Shown here: positions 26,762 to 35,822 of the stretch, piece by piece
How positions within the stretch are numbered: position 1 is the first letter of the stretch
Layout: every line of letters begins with the position of its first letter
Assembly (NCBI GenBank): GCA_040290295.1
Contig: PSMW01000014.1
Coordinates: 22,932-86,931 of the forward strand
Source of the DNA: CAADGV01 sp040290295
GTDB lineage: Bacteria; Bacteroidota; Ignavibacteria; UBA10030; UBA6906
Reading direction: 5' to 3'
DNA: 64,000 bases
Notes under the pieces: generated by a model
What the model saw: only the letters and a program-made list of their open reading frames with translations
What the model was told of the DNA's origin: nothing
The model's database searches: none
Made by a program: the position numbers and the translations under genes

Positions 26762-29056
26762 TCATTCCCATCCCGTCGTCCTTCCTTTCATCCACTCACA
26801 GCGTTCGATCCATTCGTTCACGTCCTGCTGCGCGACCTCGGTGGCGACGGCATTGAGCGAACGCCAAAACGCGATCTGTGCATCAGCAAATCTTCTCGAC
26901 CGGAAGAGTGCGTGTCCGATTGTCTTCAAACGGAGCGCTTCGAGCACCGGGTGTGTGGTGTGCAACGGTTCAAGAACGGTCAGTGCGTCGCTCCAGCGTT
27001 TCTGTCGCGCAAGAACCTTCCCCTTGAGATATGCAGGCAGCCACTGTCTCACGGTATCCATGTCCATTGAATCGAGGAGTGCCACTCGTTCGGAATCCGA
27101 AGCCGCCTGTGTGAAGTACCGAAAGAGTGCGTTGCGGTTGGTTGCATCGCGCAGTGCAAGTGCAAGGGAACAGACGATGGCTGTCTCGGTCAGTTGTTCG
27201 CTGATGTTAGCACGCGCTACGCGGGAGAACAGTTCCTGTGCCGTAGCAGTATCGCCGTTACCCCATTGTGCCAGACCAACGTGCACCATCAGCGGGAGGT
27301 ATTGTGCCGGTTGTTGACTGCGTTGCATGAAGGAGTCGAACAGCGCGATCACGCTAGCGTACTCGCCGAGGCGTACCGCGCTCACAACATATCCGCTCAG
27401 CGCGTCGTAGCCTCGACCGTCCTCGAACGACTGCTTGTAGAGTGCCGCTGCCGCACGGTAGTCGCGTCGGCCGAAGGCTTTCGCCGCCTCCTTGTTTCGC
27501 ATCGCAACAACACGAGCACATACTTTCTCGAAGATCGGCGGTCGACGAAACAGAACATCCACCGCGTCTCGATCGTCCCCTCCCACAGGAATCTTGTCGA
27601 GAAAGGCATGCCATTCGTCAATCAACGCGTGGAGCGACTTGCCGAACGCTCGTTCGTAATCGTTCGACCGATATACCTGCATCACGGGTCGCATGCCATA
27701 GGTGTCCATCAAATACCGGCAAAACGAACCGGCAAGCACATAACTCACGGACGATGCATGGGCGGCAAAGCCGGTGAACGACATAAGAGCGGCAATCTCC
27801 GGTGCAACGCCGAACCTTCTCATCGCTGCAGCGTACTGATGCAACGTTCGGTTACCCCAATCCCATTCGATTGCCATCGCCAACCCCTCGACCAAGCCTG
27901 TGCTGAGACTCGCCTTGATAATCGGCAGACCGAAGGGCGCTGCGAGGACGTGTACCAGTTCGTGCTTCAACGTTGCGTCGAGGGTCTGCTGTGTGAGGTG
28001 AATTTGCCCGCTCCAGGGTTTGGCGATGTTCGTGTTGCCTGCGCCCATCAAACGCTGCTTTACCTCGGCGGAAGGATAGATGTATGATTCGATGGTTCCT
28101 CGAAACGGCATGCGTAACGCGTCGGTGATTTGCTTCAACCGAAATTCGTGTTCTGCTGCAACCCAGCGAATCTCATCGTCGCTGTAGGAACTCGCCGCGT
28201 AGTAGATACGGAAATGCGGGGTGGTGTAGGCTTTCCCGAGTTGATGTTGGATGAAGCGGCTGCTCGCATCCAACCCCAGCTCTCCTCGAAACCACCACAC
28301 GACGATGATGAGCGTTGCGATGGCGGTTGTGATGAAGACGCGCCGGCCCTGAAGCATCTCTCCCACGAGCGTCAAGCCTTTCTCCCATGTCGGCACATCG
28401 CTGTGCGTAGAGCGCAGCAGAAGCCATGCCATCCACACGAGAGCAGCGGCAAGCATGAGGGTGAACACCCGGAACAGGATCAGCGGCGGCTGTATGCCGA
28501 GCGCTTCATCGTACGTCAGACCGGGGAAGTAGCCGTAGAAAAAATTGTAGGAGAAGATCGCGGGCGTAAAGTAACCGATGGTAAGTACTTCTATGAATGT
28601 TGCCGCGACGAACAGCGTGAACACCGTTTTCGGCCTCCGATAGTGTGCGGTGCAGAACACGCCGAGAGCCGATGCAAAAAGCGCAGTCACCACCGGTAGC
28701 AGCAGGAAGAACCCAACGCCTTCCCCGAGCGAGCAGTTCTTGACGAAGAGCGCGTTCGCGAGCATGACACTGAACGGGATGATCAGGAAGAGAAGATTGA
28801 GTTGAACCGCGCGGCGAAAAGCACCGAGCGCTTCGCCGGCGTGGTCTTCTTCAGCACGCTTCTCCCGCAAGAAGCGCCGAACACTGTTGATGGTAGTAAA
28901 ACCCGCAACAAACGACGTGAGGAGCGCCGTAAGCGCAGAAAATTCGTAGCCCAAGTAATTTGTCAGCGGCAGTTGTGTGCAGAGGAGAGAAAACGACAGA
29001 TAGAGGAAGGCCGAAACCACAAGCGGCAATCGGAGTTGGTCATGAGCAAGCATCAT
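26762..29056 (-). CDS. Membrane-anchored gluzincin-type peptidase with TPR-like C-terminus
   Basis: 764 residues in three parts. About residues 1-260 hold seven or so membrane helices. Then comes an extracytoplasmic peptidase-MA-like domain in which KHELVHVLA (HExxH) is followed about 25 residues later by GLVEGLAMAIEW, giving a third Glu ligand. The last 250 residues are helical pairs of TPR type (FGRRDYRAAAALYKQSF; VGLAQWGNGDTATAQELF). Such proteins are common and uncharacterised in Bacteroidota-like genomes; they may process envelope proteins. No Shine-Dalgarno is seen before the ATGATG start. It seems to be a single gene. Confidence 0.7.
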   Translation of the reverse strand: MMLAHDQLRLPLVVSAFLYLSFSLLCTQLPLTNYLGYEFSALTALLTSFVAGFTTINSVRRFLREKRAEEDHAGEALGAFRRAVQLNLLFLIIPFSVMLANALFVKNCSLGEGVGFFLLLPVVTALFASALGVFCTAHYRRPKTVFTLFVAATFIEVLTIGYFTPAIFSYNFFYGYFPGLTYDEALGIQPPLILFRVFTLMLAAALVWMAWLLLRSTHSDVPTWEKGLTLVGEMLQGRRVFITTAIATLIIVVWWFRGELGLDASSRFIQHQLGKAYTTPHFRIYYAASSYSDDEIRWVAAEHEFRLKQITDALRMPFRGTIESYIYPSAEVKQRLMGAGNTNIAKPWSGQIHLTQQTLDATLKHELVHVLAAPFGLPIIKASLSTGLVEGLAMAIEWDWGNRTLHQYAAAMRRFGVAPEIAALMSFTGFAAHASSVSYVLAGSFCRYLMDTYGMRPVMQVYRSNDYERAFGKSLHALIDEWHAFLDKIPVGGDDRDAVDVLFRRPPIFEKVCARVVAMRNKEAAKAFGRRDYRAAAALYKQSFEDGRGYDALSGYVVSAVRLGEYASVIALFDSFMQRSQQPAQYLPLMVHVGLAQWGNGDTATAQELFSRVARANISEQLTETAIVCSLALALRDATNRNALFRYFTQAASDSERVALLDSMDMDTVRQWLPAYLKGKVLARQKRWSDALTVLEPLHTTHPVLEALRLKTIGHALFRSRRFADAQIAFWRSLNAVATEVAQQDVNEWIERCEWMKGRTTGWE

Positions 29057-29122
29057 CGGGCAACTCTTGTGGCATGCTGAAGTTCACGAGGTTCCAACAA
29101 AAGTCCGGTGGCCGTGTCAAGC

Positions 29123-30389
29123 TCAATACTCGTTACCCGCCACACGCTCGATGTCGGCGCCGAGCGCGCGCAGTTTCTTCTCGATGGCTTCATAGCCGCG
29201 GTCTAAGTGATACACGCGCAGCACTTCGGTCGTTCCTTCGGCAACGAGTCCGGCAAGAATCAGCGACGCAGAGGCTCGCAAGTCAGTGGACATGACTTTC
29301 GCTCCGGTCAGGTGCCGGACGCCGCGCACGATCGCAGCGTTTTCTTTCATCTCGATGTCTGCTCCCAGCCGTTGGAGTTCGGGCACATGCTTGAAGCGGT
29401 CGAGATAGATGGTATCAGTAACGATCGATGCCCCATCGGCGATGGTCATGAGTGCGATCCACTGCGCCTGCATGTCGGTGGGAAATCCCGGATAGATCAC
29501 AGCGGTCGCGTCGACAGGTCGAAGGGTGGAAGGTGCTTCGAGCGCCACGGATGTTGTGCCGACCGTGAGTGTACAGCCGGCGTCTTCCAACTTCGCCAAT
29601 ACGGCGGAGAGGTGTTCGGGGTTCACGCGTTCGATCGTAATGTGCCCGCCGGTGATAGCGCCGGCCATGAGAAACGTTCCTGCCTCGATGCGATCGGGAA
29701 TGGTCTCGACATCGGCAGGGTGAANNNNNNNNNNCAACGCCTTCGATCACCAGCCGGTTCGTCCCGATGCCGTGGATGGACGCTCCCATCTTGACGAGAA
29801 ACTCCGCCAACGCGGTGATCTCTGGTTCGATGGCGGCGTTGGTGATCACCGTGGTGCCTTTCGCCAGCACAGCCGCCATCATCACGTTGCCCGTTGCGCC
29901 GACACTGGAAATATCGAAGTGGATGTGTGTGCCCTTCAATCTCCGTGCACGAGCGACGATGTAGCCGTATTCGATGTGGATATCGGCGCCGAGCTTGCGC
30001 ATGCCTTCGATGTGAAGATTGACGGGACGCGGTCCCCATGCACAACCGCCGGGAAGCGACACCTTTGCCATTCCGTAACGACCGAGCAGCGGGCCTAAGA
30101 CATAGATCGACGCGCGCATCTTCTTGACATGCTCGTACGGCGCTTCGTACTTGTTGACGCCGCGCGTGTTCATCGTGAGCACGTGATTGTGGAAGTCGAT
30201 GGTCACGCCCATCGTTCTCAGAAGACTGGACATTGTTGCCACGTCGCGCAGATCGGGTGTATTGGAGAGCCGAAACGTGCCACTGGCGAGCAGGGCGGCA
30301 GGCATCAGTGCAAGCGTCGCGTTCTTTGCACCACTGACAGTGACGCTGCCGCGTAATCGCTTCCCTCCGTGAATGATGAACTTGTCCAA
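29123..30389 (-). CDS. murA: UDP-N-acetylglucosamine 1-carboxyvinyltransferase, interrupted by a gap
   Basis: MurA transfers enolpyruvate from PEP to UDP-GlcNAc, the first committed step of peptidoglycan synthesis. The N-terminus FIIHGGKRLRGSVTVSGAKN, the catalytic Cys loop LPGGCAWGPRPVNLH and the C-terminal STDLRASASLILAGL are all present. Cys, rather than the Asp of fosfomycin-resistant forms, predicts a fosfomycin-sensitive enzyme. Ten Ns at 29725-29734 fall between VIEGV and HPADVETIPDRIEAG. With that number of Ns the frames do not meet, so the true gap differs by one or two bases. Otherwise the gene is whole at about 420 residues and should not be read as broken. Confidence 0.93.
29725..29734. 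other. Run of 10 N (assembly gap) inside murA
   Basis: The frames on the two sides do not join with exactly 10 bases; 9 or 12 would restore the conserved MurA reading. Confidence 0.98.
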
Positions 30390-30559
30390 CCGTTGAGCCC
30401 CTTTGTCCGATGCTTGGGTTCGCCGAATGATAAAGCAATTTCACGAAAAGGTGAGGGAAAATCAATCTCGGTTGGAGGGTCGAGTGTTGCGTTGAGATTT
30501 TCATCATCGCGGTCGGTCTTTCCAAGAGTTGACAAATCCGGTCCTCGAAACTTCCTCGG

Positions 30560-30952
30560 TCGGATCTGGTGCGGTTGGATGTGCCTGGCGCCGTCGTTGA
30601 CGAATCGTTATTCACGAGTGAAGCAACGCCGGTGGAGAAGGCTGTCGGTGCGCGGGTCGTTGCATCGTCGTTGAACATGAACGGCATCCTTCAGGTAGAA
30701 GCAACCCGCATCGTCAAGCAGAATCTCGCATGGGCATTCCTCTACAACAGTATCGGCATCAGACTTGCCGTTGCGGGGATGCTCAATCCATTCATGGCAG
30801 CGATCGCCATGCTCGCATCGAGCATCTCCGTCGTGCTCAACTCTATGCGTTTGAGTTATCCCAAAGGCTTGCTGAGGCAACGTGTAGTGGAAATTCTTTC
30901 CCCATGGATCGAACGCGAGCCGACCGACACGCTGGAAGTTCCTGCGTCATAG
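30560..30952 (+). pseudogene. Remnant of a copper-type P-type ATPase with a large internal deletion
   Basis: The open frame joins two distant parts of a CopA-like P1B-ATPase. VVDESLFTSEATPVEKAVG through NGILQVEATRI is the actuator domain (normally TGE in VDES..TGE; here TSE). It then runs straight into VKQNLAWAFLYNSIGI and MLASSISVVLNSMRL, which are the last two membrane helices. The phosphorylation motif DKTGT, the nucleotide-binding domain and the membrane core between them are absent, as are all N-terminal parts. The frame has stayed open for over 125 codons. A working transporter is impossible; expression of the small membrane piece is uncertain. The gap 30390-30559 holds no other gene. 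Confidence 0.7.
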
Positions 30953-31058
30953 CTGTCGCTTGGTGTTCGACCCTCCAAGCCGCACCCTGCCAAAATATTC
31001 TCTCACTCACGCTCTCGTCGTCTGAAGTTGCTTCACGACCGCCCTTCCAAGAAATGGC

Positions 31059-31087
31059 TTGACATTGCACTCGTGATTGAGTAAGAT
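31059..31087 (+). promoter_or_regulatory. Strong sigma-70-like promoter of the patatin gene
   Basis: TTGACA (31059-31064), exactly 17 bases, TAAGAT (31082-31087). The first ATG of the long frame (31086) overlaps the -10 box, so translation must begin further down, most likely at TTG 31143 after GGAGG. Confidence 0.75.
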
Positions 31088-31142
31088 GCTGCACAGTTCT
31101 TTCGATTCTACCATCTCCCACAATCCAGCCGGAGGTTCCTCC

Positions 31143-34100
31143 TTGGCCGCTCCTGTTCAACCCACCGTCCCGTCGCCGACGCCGGCATGCCGGTTCTCGC
31201 AGGAAGTTCGTCTCGCTGTCGTGATGTATGGCGGGGTGTCTTTGGCGATCTACATCAATGGCATTGCGCAGGAGTTGTATCATCTCGTGCGTGCGACCGC
31301 GCCCTCCGATCCCGAGAATCCCGACCAGCCTTTTCTCCTCGATGCCGAGTTGAGCGGCACCGAACGCGTGTACCGAATGCTCGGTCGCATGCTCACGGGC
31401 CATCAGGCGCCAAAACAAGATGTGCAGCCGAGCGATCCGATTCGGACGCGGTTCGTTATCGATGTGCTTTCGGGAACATCCGCCGGCGGTATCAATGCAA
31501 TCTTCTTGGCAAAGGCACTCGCCAACTGCCAGCCGATGGACGGGTTGAAACAGTTGTGGGTCGAAGAAGGCGACATCGCTTTGTTGTTGAACGATAAGTA
31601 CTCTGTGAAGAACGAATCGCTCCTTTCGCTCGAGTCGCCACCCACGTCGTTGCTCAATAGCAAGCGCATGTATCTGAAGCTGCTGAGAGCGTTCGACGCA
31701 ATGGAAACGGGCGCGCCGCCCACACGCTCGCCGTTCGCTGACGAGTTTGATCTGTTCGTGACGACGACGGATATCGACGGCGTAACAGTGCCGCTCCGCC
31801 TTGCCGACGACATCGTGTACGAACGCCGCCATAAGAATGTGTTTCACTTCCGCTACTACGCTACGGAACATGGAGACCCGAGCCGTATTGATTTTGCACT
31901 CGCAGCGGGCACGGGAGGCCGTTTCGTGCGAAACGATTTTCTACGTGAGTTCAATCCGTTTCTTGCCTTCGCTGCTCGATGTACCTCTTCCTTCCCGTTC
32001 GCGTTCGAGCCGATGCAACTGCGCGATATCGACGAGTTCGTTCGACGCATCCCGCCGTACAACAAGAGCAACCTTTCCTCGCACAGTCCGCTCTGGGAAC
32101 GCTTCATCGAGTACTATCGCTCGGTGCAAAGCGCAACGAGCATATCCTTCCCGTCGCGCTCGTTCGGTGATGGAGGCTACCTCGACAACAAACCGTTCAG
32201 CTACGCGATCGATGCGCTGATGGAACGCCAAGCGAATCTTCCGGTCGATCGCAAGCTGATCTATATCGAACCGGCGCCCCAACATCCGGAAGATTTGCCC
32301 GAGCGAGCGCCGCGCCCTGATGCACTCGAGAATATCGGCGCCGCGGTGCTCACGCTTCCTCGGTACGAGACCATCCTCGAAGATCTCCAGCGCGTCTTGC
32401 AACGCAACGAATTGGTCGAACGGGTTCTTCGCATCACGCGCGGCATCGAGGATGATGTCAACGCCGTCAAGGGACTTCGGAGCGCGCCGAAGAAGGGCCT
32501 CGAGTGGGCGAATCAAGATTTGAAAGAGATGATCCGCCAAAAAGGGATGGGCTATGGCGGCTACCAGCGCTTGAAGGTTGGCGCCGTGACGGACGAGCTT
32601 GCTCAATTGATTGCTCGCGCTGCGGGACTCGACGAGAACTCCGATCATCTTCTCGGTATCCGATACCTCGTTCGTGCCTGGCGCAGCAAGAACTATCGCG
32701 TGTACTTCGATCCCGCTCGTCCCAAAGCAGAGCAGCTTACCGAAAACCGATTCCTGTTGGATTTCGATTTGGGATACCGTATCCGGCGCGTCACGTTCGT
32801 TCAAGGCCGACTGGATGTGCTCTACGGAGGAGGGCCCGCCGCGGAAAGCATCCTTAAGAGTATCGGCGTCGCGTTCGATCTTACGGGGGAGGACGCGGCA
32901 GCATTCCGCGAAGAGTTGATCACAGCTCGGCGTGCACTCAACCAAGCGTTTTCTCTCCTCAACGCCGCGCGGCGTGCCTTGTTCGCACGGCTCGACAAGA
33001 ATCCGTTAGCTCCGTTCGTCGCAGCAATCGGCATTGCTCCCGATGACCTCGAACGCATACTCAGAGTCAGCGAAGGGGAGCGCCTAACACAAGCCCGAGC
33101 CTTGATCGCGCGGGGAGAGGTCGAGCAACGGTTGAAAGACCTTGCAGAAGCATTGGCGGCGTACATTCTGCGCGTCACGAGTGAAGCAGGACGCCTGTGC
33201 ACAGAAGCACTGAAGCCGGCAAAGAATGAAAAGAGCAAAGCGCGGCAAACCGCGCGTGAATGTGTTTGGCATTACTACCATTACTACGACGACTACGATC
33301 TGATCACGTTCCCCGCTCTCTACAGCACCGCTGCAGGCGAGTTAGACACCGTCGAAGTTGTTCGCATCAGTCCTGAAGATGCACGCAGCCTGATCGACGA
33401 ACGCAGCGAACGTCGCAAGCCCAATGGCCGCACGAAACTTGCGGGCACGGCGATGGCAAATTTCGGCGCGTTTCTCGACACACTCTGGCGCAAGAACGAC
33501 ATCCTCTGGGGCCGACTCGACGGCGCCGAACGCATCATCGCAGCGTTGCTGCCCGGCGACGATGTCCGTGACATTCGCTCTCAGCTTATTGCTCAGGCAC
33601 ATACGGCAATCCTCGAAGAGGACTTGCAGGTTCAAGATCGCCTCGAGATTTGCGGCGTGCTCTCGGATATCATCGCACGATCCTCTGCCGGCACGCAGAC
33701 CGAGGAATCGCTCCGCGCCATCCTCGAGGAAGCGTACGGCGATTCGCTCGACACAAAAATGCAGGCAGTCTTCCGCCTGCTTCTGAGCGAGGAACATCTT
33801 TTAGACTACTTCCGTAAGGGGTACAGCGTCAACCGCAAGCCCGATCCCGCTGCCCTGCTGAAGGTTGCTTCACGCGCAACGCGGATCATCGGGTCGATCC
33901 TCGAAGGTCTTTCCGAGAAACGCGGCGTGAATACAAGTCCGGCTGCATGGGTCGCTCGCGTGGGTCACGTTCTCTGGAGTTTGGTCATTGTCGCCGTGCC
34001 GGGAAGCCTGCTGAACCTGGTGTTTCGTCACTGGCGGAAAGTTCTCTATACCTTCGAGGTGCTGCTGGTCGTCTTCGGCACGGTGCTGACGATCAGTCCC

Positions 34101-34334
34101 ATGCAGCAACTCGGCTTTGCGCTTCTCGGCATCACCGTCGGCGTGCATCTGGCGGTGCAACTCCTCAGCGACTTCATGCGGGGGAAGCATGCGCTCTTAC
34201 GCGTGTTGTTGGCGACGCTCGCCGGTGTCGTGGTGGTCCTCGCTGCGCTTGGCGTCGATACACTCGTCGGCAACCCCGTGCTGCACAAGCTCCAGAGACT
34301 CTCCCGCGACGTGATAAGCTTCTTCGGCATGTGA
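31143..34334 (+). CDS. Giant patatin-related phospholipase with C-terminal membrane helices
   Basis: About 1,063 residues, of the rare 1,000-1,200-residue patatin-related type. The N-terminal domain has VVMYGGVSLAIYINGIAQEL as oxyanion loop, the nucleophile in DVLSGTSAGGINA and the catalytic Asp in SFGDGGYLDNKPF, so a Ser-Asp lipid hydrolase is expected. A long helical middle follows, with charged coiled segments and a YYHYYDDYD stretch. The last 130 residues hold about four membrane helices (LWSLVIVAVPGSLLNLVF; LLVVFGTVLTI; LLATLAGVVVVLAALGV), placing it at the inner membrane. The start is TTG 31143 with GGAGG seven bases before; the ATG at 31086 lies inside the promoter. It is monocistronic. 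Its role (lipid turnover or membrane-damaging defence) is open. Confidence 0.85.
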   Translation: MAAPVQPTVPSPTPACRFSQEVRLAVVMYGGVSLAIYINGIAQELYHLVRATAPSDPENPDQPFLLDAELSGTERVYRMLGRMLTGHQAPKQDVQPSDPIRTRFVIDVLSGTSAGGINAIFLAKALANCQPMDGLKQLWVEEGDIALLLNDKYSVKNESLLSLESPPTSLLNSKRMYLKLLRAFDAMETGAPPTRSPFADEFDLFVTTTDIDGVTVPLRLADDIVYERRHKNVFHFRYYATEHGDPSRIDFALAAGTGGRFVRNDFLREFNPFLAFAARCTSSFPFAFEPMQLRDIDEFVRRIPPYNKSNLSSHSPLWERFIEYYRSVQSATSISFPSRSFGDGGYLDNKPFSYAIDALMERQANLPVDRKLIYIEPAPQHPEDLPERAPRPDALENIGAAVLTLPRYETILEDLQRVLQRNELVERVLRITRGIEDDVNAVKGLRSAPKKGLEWANQDLKEMIRQKGMGYGGYQRLKVGAVTDELAQLIARAAGLDENSDHLLGIRYLVRAWRSKNYRVYFDPARPKAEQLTENRFLLDFDLGYRIRRVTFVQGRLDVLYGGGPAAESILKSIGVAFDLTGEDAAAFREELITARRALNQAFSLLNAARRALFARLDKNPLAPFVAAIGIAPDDLERILRVSEGERLTQARALIARGEVEQRLKDLAEALAAYILRVTSEAGRLCTEALKPAKNEKSKARQTARECVWHYYHYYDDYDLITFPALYSTAAGELDTVEVVRISPEDARSLIDERSERRKPNGRTKLAGTAMANFGAFLDTLWRKNDILWGRLDGAERIIAALLPGDDVRDIRSQLIAQAHTAILEEDLQVQDRLEICGVLSDIIARSSAGTQTEESLRAILEEAYGDSLDTKMQAVFRLLLSEEHLLDYFRKGYSVNRKPDPAALLKVASRATRIIGSILEGLSEKRGVNTSPAAWVARVGHVLWSLVIVAVPGSLLNLVFRHWRKVLYTFEVLLVVFGTVLTISPMQQLGFALLGITVGVHLAVQLLSDFMRGKHALLRVLLATLAGVVVVLAALGVDTLVGNPVLHKLQRLSRDVISFFGM

Positions 34335-34374
34335 ACGTGGTCAGGGGTGAACGTCATTCACACGCCAGACATGA

Positions 34375-34545
34375 GGAGGCAAGAAGTGTCTTCACGATGA
34401 ATCGCTCATCGCACGGCAGAGCCTCACATTGGATGAGTTGTTGGAGGGAGGGTATTTCGACCGTCTCACCGCCTTCCTTCACCATGCAGCGGCGCAACAG
34501 TTCATTTCGGAGGAATCGTTAGAGCGTTTGGTAATCGATCGATGA
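34375..34545 (+). pseudogene. Short fragment resembling a LOG-family (TIGR00730) C-terminus
   Basis: The frame between stops reads about 56 residues, including TLDELLEGGYFDRLTAFLHH and FISEESLERLVIDR. LOG-type phosphoribohydrolases end with a similar GY.D.L..FL..A...GFI pattern. No start codon, ribosome binding site or N-terminal PGGxGTxxE motif is present. A 3'-terminal remnant is therefore likely; the match is modest. The remaining sequence between 34335 and 34630 shows only the G9 tract. Confidence 0.4.
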
Positions 34546-34560
34546 GCGGACGCCTTGCTC

Positions 34561-34569
34561 GGGGGGGGG
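34561..34569 (+). repeat. Homopolymer of nine G
   Basis: The tract is intergenic, between the LOG-like remnant and the end of the histidine kinase gene. A second G9 occurs at 47299-47307 inside a coding region. Confidence 0.9.
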
Positions 34570-34630
34570 CTACGCAAGAGCGGAGGCAGCACGAATGGAC
34601 AGTCGGCGCATACCGCGTAGCACAGCAGTA

Positions 34631-35818
34631 TCACGTCCTCAAGCGAATCCGGAAGGTTGTACCCGCGCCCAGCGCGCTGTGCTTGACGAACACCTTTCCC
34701 CCATGATAGTCTTCGATGATGCGTTTGGAGAGCGAGAGGCCCAAACCCCATCCTCGCTTCTTCGTACTATAGCCGGGCCGGAAGACATCCTTGTGATGTT
34801 TCGGATCGATGCCTTTGCCCGTATCGCTGATGTCAATCGAGGTCGATGGACCGCTTTGCTCGATGCGAAAGGAAATGCGTCCGTTCTGATCTTCGATCGC
34901 ATCGAGAGCGTTCTTTATCACATTCTCCAATACCCACTCGAACAACTCACGATTGATGTGTGCACGAAACTCGCCGGGCGTGACGATGGCAAGCTCGATG
35001 TTCTTGCCGGTTTTCGGAAGACGACGAGAGATGTACGCGAGAACACCTTGAATCACTTCCGTGAGGTTCTCCTCCTTCAGTTCGGGTCGCGAGCCGATTT
35101 TCGAAAATCGGGCAGCCACCTTATTGAGCCGCTCGACGTCGTTGCTCATCTCCGCGAGCGTTTCTTCCAACAGAGGGTTCATGGCGGCATGTTCGCGCGC
35201 TAATTCGAGCCATCCCATCAAGCTCGACAGCGGCGTGCCGAGCTGATGCGCCGTCTCCTTTGCCATTCCCACCCAGATGTTGCTCTGTTCACTTCGCTTG
35301 ATGTAACTGAAACCGACATAGGCGACAAGAATGAACAAGCCTGCCAACCCGAATTGGATGTAGGGAAACCATCGCAAGCGACGAATCAAATCCGACTCGC
35401 CGTAGTGCACAATGCTGAGCACCGTCGTGTCGTTGAGCATTGCGCGGATGGGTATGTTCTGTTCGTCGAGCGTTGCTATGATGTGCTTGAGTTGTTCGAC
35501 CTGCCGTTCGGGCGAGAGCGTCGTGTCGAGCTGGATGTTGCGAACGCTTGTCCGCAGCGGTTCGATCGGATTGTTGTTCGGATCCGTCAGCACCATTGGG
35601 AAGTCGATCGCGCGGATAATTTCGTCGAACACAAAGCTGATATCGCCGCCGGCGGAGTTCTCACTCGCAACGTATTCGATGGAGTTCACATACAGATCGA
35701 CGATCTCGCGCTCCTTCTTCAGGAGTTGGTCGATCATGTTCTGCGAGTAGAAGAGCATGCCGACGACGATGGCGATCGCGATGATCAGCAGAACGATTTT
35801 GAAATTTGCCGCCTTCAT
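34631..35818 (-). CDS. Membrane sensor histidine kinase
   Basis: 395 residues. There is a membrane helix at about 8-25, an extracytoplasmic sensor region of some 125 residues, a second helix at about 155-172, then the H-box KETAHQLGTPLSSL with the phospho-acceptor His191. The ATP-binding motifs are ENVIKNALDAIE (N), ISDTGKGID (G1) and GWGLGLSLSKRI (G2). It would autophosphorylate and pass phosphate to a response regulator, but none is adjacent. ATG 35818 lies four bases after the purA stop, so it is read from the purA transcript and the kinase may be constitutive. The upstream TTG at 35830 is less likely. Confidence 0.9.
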   Translation of the reverse strand: MKAANFKIVLLIIAIAIVVGMLFYSQNMIDQLLKKEREIVDLYVNSIEYVASENSAGGDISFVFDEIIRAIDFPMVLTDPNNNPIEPLRTSVRNIQLDTTLSPERQVEQLKHIIATLDEQNIPIRAMLNDTTVLSIVHYGESDLIRRLRWFPYIQFGLAGLFILVAYVGFSYIKRSEQSNIWVGMAKETAHQLGTPLSSLMGWLELAREHAAMNPLLEETLAEMSNDVERLNKVAARFSKIGSRPELKEENLTEVIQGVLAYISRRLPKTGKNIELAIVTPGEFRAHINRELFEWVLENVIKNALDAIEDQNGRISFRIEQSGPSTSIDISDTGKGIDPKHHKDVFRPGYSTKKRGWGLGLSLSKRIIEDYHGGKVFVKHSALGAGTTFRIRLRT

Positions 35819-35822
35819 ATGT

